A DNA stretch of 48,445 nucleotides from an uncultured Ureaplasma sp. (GCA_944322645.1 CALUPI010000030.1:1-48445), one strand, 5' to 3'; shown: positions 34,017 through 44,347, counted from the first letter of the stretch. The notes: generated by a model not told the origin, from the letters alone. Made by a program: numbers and translations.

Positions 34017-34538
34017 ATGATTTCACATGACAAAATAAAAGAATATATTATTGATATTCCTGATTACCCTAAAAAGGGTGTTATTTTTAGAGATATAACT
34101 CCATTATTTTCGAATTATGAAATTATAGAATCTATAATTTCTGAATTTGCACAATTTGCTGAATCATTAAATATTGATGTAATTGTTGGTGCTGAATCGA
34201 GAGGTTTTTTATTTGGAGTGCCACTTTCTTTAAAATTAAAAAAACCATTTGTTTTGGTAAGAAAACCAAATAAATTACCTAGAGAAACATTTTCTGTAAA
34301 TTATAGTTTAGAATATGGTTCTTCTTCAATAGAGATTCATAAAGGTGATATTAAACCAGGCCAAAGAGTTTTAATAATTGATGACTTATTAGCAACCGGC
34401 GGAACTGTTGAAGCAATTGAAAAATTAGTGAAATTATCCAATGGAATAGTTGCAGGAAGCGCATTTTTAATTGAATTATTAACCTTAAAAGGCAAGGAAA
34501 AATTAACAGGTAAAGTTTTCTCTATTTTAAAATATTAG
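34017..34538 (+). CDS. apt: Adenine phosphoribosyltransferase
   Basis: This 173-aa purine salvage enzyme makes AMP from adenine and PRPP. Family features: DIPDYPKKGVIFRDITPLF, VGAESRGFLFG, FVLVRKPNKLP, EYGSSSIEIHKGDIKPG and the PRPP-binding loop VLIIDDLLATGGT. Length is normal. It begins 9 nt after secDF with AAGGAAAAATT before the ATG; secDF-apt adjacency with rel nearby recalls the Firmicutes secDF-(recJ)-apt-relA cluster. The gene converges on the rRNA methyltransferase gene; no clear hairpin lies in the 16-nt gap. Confidence 0.97.
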   Translation: MISHDKIKEYIIDIPDYPKKGVIFRDITPLFSNYEIIESIISEFAQFAESLNIDVIVGAESRGFLFGVPLSLKLKKPFVLVRKPNKLPRETFSVNYSLEYGSSSIEIHKGDIKPGQRVLIIDDLLATGGTVEAIEKLVKLSNGIVAGSAFLIELLTLKGKEKLTGKVFSILKY

Positions 34539-34554
34539 TTAAATATTATTAAAA

Positions 34555-35337
34555 TTAATTTAACACCTTAAAACAAATTATTGCTGCAAATATAGCAACA
34601 TTAAAACTTTCAATGTTATTATGCATTGTAAGTTTTATTTTTTTATTTGCAATTTTTTGTAAATCTTTATTAATTCCATGACCTTCATTACCTAGAATTA
34701 TTAGATTATTATTTTTTTGAAAACTAACATTATTTATACTATCAGAATCATTATCTAAAGATGTACAAATGATGTCATATTTTTTATTGAATAGTTTTAT
34801 AAAATCAAACAACTTATCCACAACAACGATATTATTGTTAAAATTGGCTCCACTACAACTTTTTGTACATTTATTATTAAAATGATAAACACAATTATAT
34901 AAAAATACATTGTCAATCCCTAAACCAAAAGCTGTTCTTAAAATTGTCCCTAAGTTCCCAGGATCTTGTATTGAATCTAGCAATAAATAGTTTTTATTTG
35001 GTTGAATAACAAAATTATTATTTGGTAAATATTTACAAAGTGCAAAAATATTAGAATAAGTTACATTAATGGATAAATATTTTGATATTTTTTCATTTAT
35101 AAATATAACTTTATTTTCATTTAGATATTTAACTAATTTATTTTTATAAATTTTATATTCACTTTCAGTAATTAAAATAAATTCTATATTCACATTTTTA
35201 TTAATTGCTTCAAAAATTAATTTTGCTTTTTCAATCACAAATAAATTATGTTTCTTAGCGAAATGTTGGTTCTCATATACATATTTAACTTTTTTTATTA
35301 AATCATTTTGAGTTGATGTTATATTTTTAATTTTCAT
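34555..35337 (-). CDS. TrmH/SpoU family rRNA 2'-O-methyltransferase
   Basis: A 260-aa SPOUT methyltransferase, distinct from the rlmB copy at 5.9 kb. The N-terminal substrate-binding domain (about 1-105) starts MKIKNITSTQNDLIKKVKYV and includes LFVIEKAKLIFEAI, typical of SpoU_sub_bind. Catalytic motifs: LLLDSIQDPGNLGTILRTA, LIILGNEGHGINKDL and SFNVAIFAAI. The target nucleotide cannot be read; relatives act on 23S rRNA or on tRNA. It stands alone between apt and the HAD gene. Confidence 0.88.
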   Translation of the reverse strand: MKIKNITSTQNDLIKKVKYVYENQHFAKKHNLFVIEKAKLIFEAINKNVNIEFILITESEYKIYKNKLVKYLNENKVIFINEKISKYLSINVTYSNIFALCKYLPNNNFVIQPNKNYLLLDSIQDPGNLGTILRTAFGLGIDNVFLYNCVYHFNNKCTKSCSGANFNNNIVVVDKLFDFIKLFNKKYDIICTSLDNDSDSINNVSFQKNNNLIILGNEGHGINKDLQKIANKKIKLTMHNNIESFNVAIFAAIICFKVLN

Positions 35338-35392
35338 AATTATTATTTTAAATCAATATTATAGATATAATAAAAATATCAGGAGATATAAA

Positions 35393-36238
35393 ATGTCAAA
35401 TAATAAAAAATTAGTTTTTTTTGATATTGATGGAACATTATTAAATGACAAAAAAACAATTAATTATTCTACTATATCAATTATTCATGAATTGCAAAAA
35501 AAAGAGTTTATATTTTGTCTAGCTACTGGGAGAGGTTTAACTGAAGGTATTTTAGAATTAGCTAATCAATTATCTCTATCTGATTATTTAATTTTAGCTA
35601 ATGGAAATTATATTTGGGATATTAAAAATCAAAACTTAATTACTTTAGGATCAACAATTAGTAAAGAGATAGTTTTATGATTTGTTGAGCAAGCAAAATT
35701 ATATAAAAGACAACTAAATTTATTTTTTGAAGATGGTTCAATCAATTATTTTTATTTTGGTGATAATATAAATATTGATATTAAAGAACCTAAATTTTTT
35801 ATAATTGGTCCTATGATATATAATTTTTCTCATATTGATGAATTAAATGAATTATTATCTAAATCTATTGTTCATGTTGGTATAAAGGCTGAACCTGATG
35901 TAATTCAAAAAATATATAATTCATTTTTAGAAACTGAATTTAAAAATCTAGTAAAAATATCAACAGTTTCCAATATTTTTTTAGAAGTAGAATCAATTGG
36001 AGTCTCAAAATGACTTGGTATTCAATTTATTCAAAGAAAGCTAGGGATCTCTAATGACAATACATATGCATTTGGTGATTCTTTGAATGATTTAGATATG
36101 TTAGAAAATGTAGGAAATCCAATATGTATGGGTAATTCTGATCCATTATTAAAAGAAAAAATGAAAGTTATTATTGGTGACAATAATAGTGATGCCATTG
36201 CAATTTTTTTAAAAGGAATATCTAATAAAAATGAATAA
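35393..36238 (+). CDS. HAD-superfamily hydrolase, Cof type
   Basis: A 281-aa phosphatase of the Cof/IIB class, probably acting on sugar phosphates or nucleotides. Motif I is FFDIDGTLLND with both catalytic Asp residues. ATGRGLTEG gives motif II, a Lys lies in the cap-to-core return (SIGVSKWLGIQF), and AFGDSLNDLDML is motif IV. The cap domain lies between about residues 85 and 190. AGGAGATATAAA precedes the ATG. The end overlaps rpe by 8 nt, suggesting joint action in pentose or sugar-phosphate metabolism. Confidence 0.88.
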
Positions 36239-36896
36239 AACAATTTTACCTAGTTTATTATCATTTAGTATTGAACAATGAAAAAACTGCATAAATATTT
36301 CTAAAATAAACGGAATTAATGAATTTCATTTTGATGTTATGGAATATGATTATGTTAAAAACACCAGTTTTAATGCTAATGAATTTCAATATTTTTTGTC
36401 TATAGATAATAATATATTTGCAAATGTTCATCTAATGGTTCTTGATCCTTGAAAGTGAATTGATAAGTTTAGTAGTGAAAGAACAACATGTATTTATTTT
36501 CATTATGAAGTTTTAGATTCTATTGAAGATTGTATAAAATTAATAAATTATATAAAATCAAAAAAAATTTCAGCAGGAATAGTTATTAACCCTAATAATA
36601 AATTTGATGAATATAAGTTATTATTATTTAATATAGATTCAGTATTAGTTATGGGGGTAAATCCTGGTTTTGGTGGTCAAGCATTTATATTGAAAACATT
36701 AGACAATTTAAAAGAAATATATAATTTTAAAATCAACAATAATTTAAAATATATTATTGAATTTGATGGTGGTTTAAACCAAGAAACCACAGAATTGGTT
36801 TTTCCGTATACTCAAAAATTTGTAATGGGAAATTATTATTATAAAAATCTTGACAATATTAATAATTTATTACAATGATTTAAAAGTTTAAATTAA
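36231..36896 (+). CDS. rpe: Ribulose-phosphate 3-epimerase
   Basis: This 221-aa TIM-barrel enzyme interconverts ribulose 5-phosphate and xylulose 5-phosphate. Family motifs: ILPSLLSFSI at the N-terminus, FHFDVMEYDYV (metal-binding His/Asp), ANVHLMVLDPWKWI, IVINPNNKFDEY, VLVMGVNPGFGGQAF (phosphate loop) and IEFDGGLNQET (catalytic Asp). The Trp residues are encoded by TGA. Its start lies within the HAD gene, and its stop overlaps the convergent rnhC by 9 nt. Confidence 0.93.
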
Positions 36897-37754
36897 CTTT
36901 TTTGTGTTTTTAAAATGAATTTTTACAAGTTCATTTAATTTATCATATCCATATTTATTTAATATTCATGTAGATGTATTTTTGACTTTATCATTTCAAG
37001 CGCCTAGCGGCAATTCTATTCCAACTTTTCTTGATAAAGTTTCTATTTGTTTTAAAAAATAATATCTTGCAATAATAGAAGCACAAGCAACAGAAATGTG
37101 TTGTGATTCTGCTTTTGTCTTGAATTCATTAATTTGAGTGATGTTTTGTATATTTGCATCTATTAAATATTTATAGTAGTTATTTTGAGACACATATTCA
37201 TCCAAGATTATATTAGTTGTAGATTTATTGATTTGATTTTTAATTATTAAATTTGTAACTGCATTATTATGTAAAATAGTTTTGATAATATGTGTATTTT
37301 TGAATTTTTCATATAAATAATTATATTCGTTGGGAAAAATTTGACAAACTTCAAAATTAACTATATTTATTAATTTTTGAGCAATATTAATTATTTGTTT
37401 ATCACTTAATTTTTTTGAATCTTTTATATCTAGTGAATTAATTTTTTTATAGTCATTTTTTGATAAAAAAACTGCACACACCACTAATCCACCATAGTAA
37501 TCTCCAACTCCAACTTCATCCATACCGATTTCATTTTTAGTTAAATCAATATTAAGTTCATTTTCAATTGTATGAATATTAATTCCGCATAACACAGCTT
37601 TTTGGGATTTATAAATAGTTAAAGATCAATCCTTGGTTTTATAAAATTTTTCAACATAATTATTGTGATTGGAATTTTTAAATGTTGAATAGTTTTTTTC
37701 CATAAATTGTTTTTGAGCATCATTAATAATAAAAGTTTTTGTACAATTTTTCAT
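36888..37754 (-). CDS. rnhC: Ribonuclease HIII
   Basis: This 288-aa enzyme cleaves RNA in RNA-DNA hybrids. The N-terminal TBP-like substrate-binding domain (about 1-85) shows NNYVEKFYKTKDWSLTIYKS. The catalytic domain carries IGMDEVGVGDYYGGLVVCA (the DExGxGD signature), DSKKLSDK, a second acidic site in IILDEYVSQ and QHISVACASIIARY. The DEVGxGD signature plus the extra N-terminal domain separates HIII from HII. No Shine-Dalgarno is visible at the 37754 start; a TATAAT sits about 11 nt upstream, so a near-leaderless transcript is possible. Confidence 0.92.
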
Positions 37755-37812
37755 ACTATATTTTAATTATAAATTATTTCATATATAATTACATTATATA
37801 GGAGTATATTTT

Positions 37813-38109
37813 ATGGAAAAAAAACAAGTTTATGCATTTGAGAATGAATATAATGCAAAATTTAGTAGATGAATTGAAAAAAAAATTACAAAAACCTATA
37901 AAGGTTATGATCCTAATGAAACTGACATTTTAATTGATGAGATTCTAAATAATTTTAGTAAATTATTAGATAACTATAATTTAGTAAATACCGAGTTGCA
38001 AAAAATGAGAAGCAAAAATAGTAAGTTAATTGATGAAAATAATATTTTGAAAAATAAAGTTACTCAATTATCCAATGAAATTGAATTAGAAAGAAGAAAA
38101 AAGAAATAA
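37813..38109 (+). CDS. DivIVA/GpsB-like coiled-coil protein
   Basis: A 98-aa soluble protein beginning MEKKQVYAFENEYNAKFSRW. The segment TKTYKGYDPNETDILIDEIL resembles the DivIVA/GpsB N-terminal motif ('GYdxdeVdxfLdxI'). It is followed by a coiled coil from about residue 45 to the end (LVNTELQKMRSKNSKLIDEN and similar). DivIVA-type proteins organise cell poles or division sites in Gram-positive bacteria; a role in mycoplasma cell division or polarity is inference. AGGAG precedes the ATG. It sits 3 nt before acpS. Confidence 0.65.
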
Positions 38110-38112
38110 TTC

Positions 38113-38451
38113 ATGAATTTTTTACTTTTTGGACATGGCATTGACATTGTAGAAAATTCTCGAATAGAATTTAATAACATGGACTTTGCATATAGATATA
38201 TGACTCGAGATGAAATTAAACAATTATCCAAGCTTAATAATGATTATGAAAAAAGAATGTTTATGATTGGTGTTTGAGCTCTAAAAGAGTCAATTATTAA
38301 AGCAATGAATCATACTATTATTTTTAGTCAAATTAGTATTATTATGACTAATGAAGCACCAGTTTGTCAAATTAATGGTTATAAACTATTTTTAACTTTA
38401 AGCTATGAACATAATTATACAATTGCATCATGCATTTCTTATAAATTATAA
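38113..38451 (+). CDS. acpS: Holo-[acyl-carrier-protein] synthase
   Basis: This 112-aa phosphopantetheinyl transferase loads coenzyme A-derived phosphopantetheine onto ACP. The two signature blocks are seen: GHGIDIVENSRIEF (the G-I-D-x-V/I-E motif with the metal Asp) and RMFMIGVWALKESIIKAM (WxxKEAxxKA-like, Lys-Glu conserved). The C-terminal LTLSYEHNYTIASCI matches the 'SxSHxxxyAxA' end, with Tyr where Ser-His is usual. Size is normal for AcpS. The gene is packed between the DivIVA-like gene and the YigZ gene with 2-3 nt gaps. Confidence 0.88.
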
Positions 38452-38453
38452 AT

Positions 38454-39038
38454 ATGAAAACAGTTATTAATAATTTGAATAGTATTTTAAAGGTAAAAAA
38501 TTCTACTTTTTATTCATATGCATATTGTAATATTACATCAATCTCAAATGTTTCTTCAATAATTGCTAATATTTCTCGAATCCATAAAAATACAAAACAT
38601 ATTTGCTATTCATATAGAATTTTAGAAGGTAATATATTAAAAGAATTTTATGAAGAATCAACAGAACCTCATGGATCTTCTGGTTTACAAATTTATAATA
38701 ACTTAAAGAAAGAAGATATTGTCAATTCTTTAGTGGTAATTGCAAGAGATTTTGGTGGAACACAACTAGGAATTGGACTATTATCAAGAACATATAATAG
38801 TGCAACTAAGATAGTTTTAGAAAATAATTTAATGAATTATGAAAAAAATAATATTTATATAATTAAAATCACTAATAAATCTTTTGATTATTTTCAAAGA
38901 AATATCGAATTATTTAAAATTAATATTATTGAATATTTTTTTGACAAATCCTTTGTAACTTTAAAAATTTCTATATCTAGTTCTAATTTAGAACAATTTA
39001 AAGAATTTATTGACATTTTAGAAATAAAAAAAGGCTAA
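38454..39038 (+). CDS. YigZ/IMPACT family protein
   Basis: A 194-aa protein of the UPF0029/IMPACT N-terminal family. Core features are KNSTFYSYAYCNITSISNVS, THICYSYRI-like KHICYSYRILEGN, ESTEPHGSSGLQIYNNL (the 'DDGEPxGTAGxPIL' block, altered) and VVIARDFGGTQLGIGLLSRTY (the 'VVTRYFGGxKLGxGGLxRAY' block). The C-terminal ferredoxin-like domain is present. Bacterial YigZ is of poorly known role, linked to translation and amino-acid stress. The end of the gene forms one arm of the terminator shared with rplT. Confidence 0.88.
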   Translation: MKTVINNLNSILKVKNSTFYSYAYCNITSISNVSSIIANISRIHKNTKHICYSYRILEGNILKEFYEESTEPHGSSGLQIYNNLKKEDIVNSLVVIARDFGGTQLGIGLLSRTYNSATKIVLENNLMNYEKNNIYIIKITNKSFDYFQRNIELFKINIIEYFFDKSFVTLKISISSSNLEQFKEFIDILEIKKG

Positions 39039-39054
39039 AATATAGCCTTTTTTT
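39026..39054. terminator. Bidirectional terminator between YigZ gene and rplT
   Basis: AAAAAAAGGCTA and TAGCCTTTTTTT form a perfect 12-bp stem around a five-base loop. Both strands carry a T run, so it serves the plus-strand acpS-yigZ transcript and the minus-strand infC-rpmI-rplT transcript. Confidence 0.88.
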
Positions 39055-39068
39055 AATCAGTGAAATTA

Positions 39069-39416
39069 TTATTTTTTCATTACATATTCTACTAAAGATT
39101 TGAATTCATCTGGATTATTAATTGCTAATTCAGAAAGCATCTTACGATTAATTTCAATTTTCTTTTCATTTAATGCATGCATAAAAGCACTATATGTATA
39201 ACCTAATTCTCTTACAGCAGCATTAATTCTTGCAATTCATAATCTTCTAAAATCACGTTTTTTATTTCTACGGTCTCTATAAGCATATTCACCAGCACGA
39301 ATAATAGTTTGTTTAGCGATACGGTATGATGTATGTCTTGTACCTCAAGTACCTTCTGCTTGTTTTAATACAGCTTTATGACGTCTTCTAGTTACAGTTC
39401 CACCTTTTACTCTCAT
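39069..39416 (-). CDS. rplT: 50S ribosomal protein L20
   Basis: This 115-aa early-assembly protein binds 23S rRNA. The sequence opens [20 protein letters not shown] and contains [39 protein letters not shown] and [19 protein letters not shown], the usual order of basic tail and globular domain. Both internal Trp residues are TGA, which is why the frame looks broken under the standard code. AAGGAG lies upstream of the start at 39416. It is the last gene of infC-rpmI-rplT. Confidence 0.97.
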
Positions 39417-39433
39417 TTTAATTCTCCTTTATA

Positions 39434-39625
39434 CTATAAACAATGTGTATAACGTTGTTTGTCTGACTTCGTTAAAATTGCATCTTTTCTTAAATGACGT
39501 TTAGCCTTAGTAGTTCTTCCTTGTGCTAAATGTGAACGATAAGCATGTTTTCTTTTTAATTCACCAGATTTAGTCTTGCTGAATCTTTTCACAGCTGAAC
39601 GTTTTGTTTTGTGTTTAATTTTCAT
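39434..39625 (-). CDS. rpmI: 50S ribosomal protein L35
   Basis: This 63-aa, very basic ribosomal protein starts MKIKHKTKRSAVKRFSKTKS and continues KRKHAYRSHLAQGRTTKAKR, with the family ending LTKSDKQRY. GGAGG precedes the ATG. It sits between infC and rplT in the conserved operon. Confidence 0.97.
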   Translation of the reverse strand: MKIKHKTKRSAVKRFSKTKSGELKRKHAYRSHLAQGRTTKAKRHLRKDAILTKSDKQRYTHCL

Positions 39626-39649
39626 AAAAACATATCCTCCATTATTCCA

Positions 39650-40195
39650 TTACTTAATTGGTTCAATAATTGATTCATATCTAAAATTATTAACTTGCTT
39701 ATTAGCTTGTGTAACTTTACCTTTTTCATCTAGCATTTCAATGAATTTATTGTATACTAGCTGAATATATTCTTGTTTAGTACACATACGACCTCTAGCT
39801 TCAATTATAAATTTAACTTTATTGCCATCAACTAATCATTTTTGCGCATTATCAGCTCTAACTTTTAAATCATGATCACCAATTAAAGGTTTTACCTTAA
39901 TTTCTTTAACTTTTATTACTTGTTGATTTTTTTTGTTTTCTTTTTGTTTTCTTTTTTGTTCAAATTTAAATTTACCATAATCTAAAATTTTTGCAATAAC
40001 TTTATTATTTTGAATAGCAATAACTATTAAATCTAAATCTTTATCTTGTGCTAATTTTAGAGCATCATTTCTAGACATTTCGCCTAGGTGTTTACCAGTT
40101 TCATCAATTACTTCTAAAATTTTAAATTTAATTTTTTCATTAATTAAGACATTATCTTTTTTGTTTTTTTTGTTATTTTCGTTATTTTGAATCAT
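39650..40195 (-). CDS. infC: Translation initiation factor IF-3
   Basis: A 181-aa initiation factor that keeps ribosomal subunits apart and proofreads the start codon. The N-domain shows VLINEKIKFKILEVIDETG and the linker DYGKFKFEQKRKQKE. The C-domain has VKEIKVKPLIGDHDLKVRA and, after a TGA Trp, KVKFIIEARGRM. A Lys/Asn-rich extension precedes the usual start. The ATG at 40195 is only weakly supported by GGAT upstream; a non-ATG start is possible, as infC often uses AUU. It is preceded by the attenuator-bearing leader. Confidence 0.94.
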
Positions 40196-40204
40196 ATTTA
40201 TCCA

Positions 40205-40352
40205 TATATAAAATAAAATAATGTATAAAGAAAAAGAGTCATATCAAATAGAATATGACTCTTATATCATACAATACAATAAATGATGTTAAGCATGATA
40301 ACCTAATTCCACATTAAAGGGAATTCAGGTGAGTTATAAACTACTTTCTTTA
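40205..40352 (-). ncRNA. Leader RNA of infC-rpmI-rplT (L20-leader-like)
   Basis: About 150 nt of non-coding leader lies between a likely promoter (TATAAT at 40368-40363, minus) and infC. It has an upstream hairpin with AATTCC/GGAATT and an outer ATAA...CCT/AGG...TTAT pairing, then the terminator-like hairpin described separately. This layout matches the Firmicutes L20 leader, where L20 binding controls read-through. Primary-sequence identity with that Rfam family could not be tested here. Confidence 0.55.
40232..40264 (-). terminator. Attenuator hairpin in the infC leader
   Basis: On the minus strand AAGAGTCATAT and ATATGACTCTT form a strong stem around a short loop, followed by TTTCTTT. Placed 37 nt upstream of infC, it would stop transcription before the operon unless read through. 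Confidence 0.78.
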
Positions 40353-40363
40353 TACATAATTTA

Positions 40364-42265
40364 TTATACATAATTATTTTCAATTTTAATATGTAAATCT
40401 TCATCAGTTAGACTATTTCCAATTGTACCTTTTAGTTCTTGTTTTTCTAATTCATGATAAGAATGAACAATTGGTAATCCTAAATCAGCTCTAATATTGT
40501 TGACCTTAATTAATTCTCCTCTTTGATATGATCCATATTTTTTCTTTAACATAAAATCAGATACATATGTTGGTAATAACATTATTGCAATATAAACAAA
40601 TAGAACAATTACTGTCATTATTCTTGATACTAATACATCTTGATATACAGATACATTAATTCTATACAATAAGAATAAGTTTACAAATGGTTCTAATAAT
40701 CCCATTAACAAGCATATTGAGATTAAAATAACTGATAATATTGCAAATGGCATAAAATATTTGAAGTTAGATGTTTTTATTCTTTTTGATTTTTTGTTTT
40801 TTATTCCACCATAAATGGCAAATGTAATAAATAAGAAAATAAATAGTGCTGATCAATTTGAAACTACATCATTAAATGTATATAAACTACCAACTCCAGT
40901 TCCATAATGATACACCAGGTATTCATATGGTTGATTATCTACATTTCCACTTATTATGTCATTTCCAAATATTTCTTTTAAATTAGCATTTGATCCAAAT
41001 ATATGTTGAAGATCATTTGTGTTAGCAAAGAATACACCACTAGCATCATAATTATTAATATATGCTAACCCACCTATAGTGTATAGAATTATAATGGTTG
41101 GAATTGCTGTTGATAACATATAAATGACACCAACTTTTTTCTTATCACCACCTATTTTATGGGCAAATTTATTACTAAATGGTAACTCACCTTCTAAAAT
41201 TAAATCTTCAATAAATCTTGGAGATCACAATGAAAAACCATTTAAAACACTAAATATACTTATTGCTAATAAAATTTCAAATATTGCAAACAATATTAAT
41301 AAATTGTGTTTTGCAAATCATTGCACCAAGCCTTGTGGATTTCCTCCATTACTTCCTAATGACATTGAAACAGCTACTACTAAATATATAATTGTTGTTA
41401 CAACTAATCCTACTAAAATAATTGATGGAGTTTTTTTTGGTTCTTTCAATTCAGATTTAATACCAGCAGCAACATAGAAACCATCAAATGCATAAAAAAT
41501 ACTAATTGAAGCAATAAACATTCCAAATCCAGGTGAAAAAGTATTAAAAGTATATCTACTTACTTCATTGTCAACATTGCTTGGAACAAAACCAACAGCA
41601 TAATCTCCAACAAATTGACCATTATTCATTCCAAAAATTACAAATCCTATTACTGCTGCAAAAATTAATGGAAAGAATTTAACTGTCATTATCATTACGC
41701 TTTGTATATTACCAGCACGTGCAGATAATCCATTAACAACAATAAAATATGATGACATTGCAATTGCAATAACCATTATTATTGCTCAGTCTGCATTTGT
41801 CCCAAAACCATTATATGAATGTCCGGAATTGATATAAATTGCTGCCACTCCATCTTGAAATGCTTGAATACAATATAATGGCATAAAAAAATATTTTAAT
41901 GGTGCATAAATATAAAACATAAAATTTTTACATGCTTTATATACTCTTCTACTATTAAATGTTTTAGTTCAACCTATTACTGATAAATTGTCATTTCTAG
42001 CACTAGTAATATCGATTAGTGCCAGTGCCATGCATAATACACCAAAAGATGCAAATATCCATGTAAACATAGCAAATATAATTGAACCCTGTGAATTGGA
42101 TAATACATTTCCTGCTTTAAAGAATATTCCAGATCCAATACATGAACCAATTACTACTAACATAGCAGAAAAAAATCCAATTTTTTTTGATAATGGAGCA
42201 TTGGCTAGACTACGTTCAATATCTTGTTTATTCTTTTGCATAACATTATTAGAATTTTTAGCCAT
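40364..42265 (-). CDS. APC-family permease, probable arginine/ornithine antiporter
   Basis: A 633-aa integral membrane protein with about 12-14 hydrophobic helices, starting MAKNSNNVMQKNKQDIERSL behind AAAGGAG. The helix-1 signature is VVIGSCIGSGIFFKAGNV, and KSELKEPKKTPSIILVG is the conserved loop after helix 6. An unusually long extracellular loop (about residues 390-460, acidic and Asn-rich) and a 60-residue hydrophilic C-tail make it larger than typical APC carriers (about 470-500). Its place directly after arcC suggests arginine in/ornithine out exchange; this is inferred from context. A terminator separates it from arcC, so it may have its own promoter. Confidence 0.85.
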
Positions 42266-42327
42266 ATAACTCCTTTTTATTAAAATTTTTATGTTATCTA
42301 ATAATTATATCATTTTTTTACATTCAA

Positions 42328-42359
42328 TAAAAAAAAGTGCTATATCAATAGCACTTTTT
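42328..42359 (-). terminator. Terminator after arcC
   Basis: AAAAAGTGCTAT and ATAGCACTTTTT form a perfect 12-bp stem with a four-base loop; on the minus strand it ends in eight T. It lies between arcC and the permease gene. Confidence 0.88.
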
Positions 42360-42375
42360 AATACCCCAAAGTTGA

Positions 42376-43302
42376 TTAAGCAATAATTGCTGTACCAACT
42401 TTTCCTTCTAAAGCTTTTTCAATATCTTTTAAATCTGCAATAATAGCTTTTTTTCCAGGTTTACCTTTTACAAAGTTAATTGCAGCTTGTACTTTTGGTA
42501 ACATACTGCCTGGAGCGAATTGATTTTGAGCAATGTACTTTTCCATTTCAGCTACACTTGCAACTTCAAGTCCTTTTTGATCAGGTTTACCCCAATTAAC
42601 GTATACATGATCAACAGCTGTTAATATAACAAATACATCAGCATCAATTTTTTCAGCAATTTTAGCACATGTAAAGTCTTTGTCAATTACACCATCAAGT
42701 CCTTTAATTACTCCATTTTCGTTGATAGCAGGAATACCACCACCACCACCAACAATTGCAATAGTACCATTATCGATAGATTCTTTAATTGCACCAATAC
42801 CTAAAAAATCAATTGGTTTTGGACTAGGAACAACAACTCTATACCCACGTCCAGCATCTTCAACAATTTTAGAATTTGGATTAGAAGCTTTTGCTTCTTC
42901 TAAAGTTGCATAGAATGGACCAACAGGTTTTGTTGGATTATTAAATGCAGGATCATTAGGATCTACATAAGTAATTGTTTCAAAATATGCAACATTTTTA
43001 TTAACATTAAGTTTATTTAATTCAGTTTGGATTGCAGCAAGCATATGATAACCAATATAACCTTGACTCATACCACCTGCTTCAGCAAATGGAATAATAG
43101 GAGTTTTTGGATTCACTTTACGAGCATCACTAAATGAATTAAAAATCATACCAACTTGAGGTCCATTACCATGGCCGATTACCACAGTATGACCTTGCTT
43201 AGTTAAAGTTGCAACTTTTTCAGCTGGAACTTTTACTAATTCTTTTTGTTCAGATGGATTATCACCTAAAGCGTTTCCACCTAATGCAATAACTATTTTC
43301 AT
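42376..43302 (-). CDS. arcC: Carbamate kinase
   Basis: A 308-aa kinase that transfers phosphate from carbamoyl phosphate to ADP, giving ATP, the energy-yielding end of the arginine deiminase pathway. Family motifs: KIVIALGGNALGDN, VIGHGNGPQVGMIFN, PFAEAGGMSQGYIGYHM, RRVVPSP-like YRVVVPSPKPIDFLG, AIVGGGGGIPAI, VIDKDFTCAKIAEKIDADVF and FAPGSMLPKVQAAINFV. Length matches the family exactly. AGGT precedes the ATG. It follows arcB by 19 nt. Confidence 0.98.
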   Translation of the reverse strand: MKIVIALGGNALGDNPSEQKELVKVPAEKVATLTKQGHTVVIGHGNGPQVGMIFNSFSDARKVNPKTPIIPFAEAGGMSQGYIGYHMLAAIQTELNKLNVNKNVAYFETITYVDPNDPAFNNPTKPVGPFYATLEEAKASNPNSKIVEDAGRGYRVVVPSPKPIDFLGIGAIKESIDNGTIAIVGGGGGIPAINENGVIKGLDGVIDKDFTCAKIAEKIDADVFVILTAVDHVYVNWGKPDQKGLEVASVAEMEKYIAQNQFAPGSMLPKVQAAINFVKGKPGKKAIIADLKDIEKALEGKVGTAIIA

Positions 43303-43321
43303 AAATTATTTACCTACTAAA

Positions 43322-44347
43322 TTATTTTAATAATTCTTGAATAATTGCTGCAATTGAAGTTCAACGATTTCCAGCTTCAACAAATGATCAATTTCATTTT
43401 TTATTTGAGAATACTTCATCAGTTACTTCAATAGCACCACTAGCTACCATTGGATATTTTTTACCATACATTTCAGCAACTTTTTTACCATATTCAGTAT
43501 TCATGTCATGGAATGCTGGAAAACAGTGCATAAAGATAACATTATCAGCAGCCATTTTCATCATTTCTGCATCAACTTGGAATGCATGCATTTCTTCTAA
43601 ACGTTGACCTCATAAGTCAAATGATTCACCTAATGATACTCATACGTCAGTAGCAATTACATTTGCATTTTTTGCAGCTTCTTTTTTATTTTCTGTAAAA
43701 GAAATAGATCCACCATTTTTAGCTCATAGTTCTTTACAGAATTTTAAGATTTCTGGATTAATTTGCTTTTCATAAGATTTAGGACCAAACATAACTAAAT
43801 CCATTCCTGCGAATGCACAAGCATACATTCATGAAGCACCCATGTTGTTTTTGTAATCACCACAGAAAACAACTTTTAAGCCTTTGAATGAACCAAATGC
43901 TTCTTTAATTGTTTGTAAATCAGCAATTGTTTGAGTTGGGTGTTCTTGGTCACATAAACCATTGATTAATGGAATTCCTGAATTTTTTGCATAATCTTGA
44001 ATTTTATCATGTCCAAAAGTTCTAAATAATGCAATATCATACATTTCAGTGAATACATTAGCAGTATCAGCAACTGATTCCTTTGTACCCATATTAGAAC
44101 CTGTTGGTCCATTATAAAAATAATCCATACCTAAATAGTGTGCAGCACGGAAAGTAGCATTAGCTGTACGTGTAGAATTTTTTTCAAAAATTCCTACAAT
44201 TGCTTTTCCTTTACAAGTGTCTGCAACAACACCATTTCTATCATTATTTTTAATTCTAATTGATTGATCAACTAAGTACATAATTTCTTCAGTTGTGAAG
44301 TGCATTAATGTATCAAAGTGACGAGGTTTTTTTAAATTTCAAGCCAT
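43322..44347 (-). CDS. arcB: Ornithine carbamoyltransferase (catabolic)
   Basis: A 341-aa enzyme that, in this pathway, splits citrulline with phosphate into ornithine and carbamoyl phosphate. The start is MAWNLKKPRHFDTL at 44347, behind AAGGAATAAG; the third residue is a TGA Trp. Signature sequences: EKNSTRTANATFRAA (carbamoyl-phosphate site STRT), HPTQTIADLQTIKE, VVFCGDYKNN, TDVWVSLGE and FMHCFPAFHD (Cys-Pro catalytic loop). The STRT loop has Ala-Asn where anabolic forms have Arg-Thr-Ser. Confidence 0.97.
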
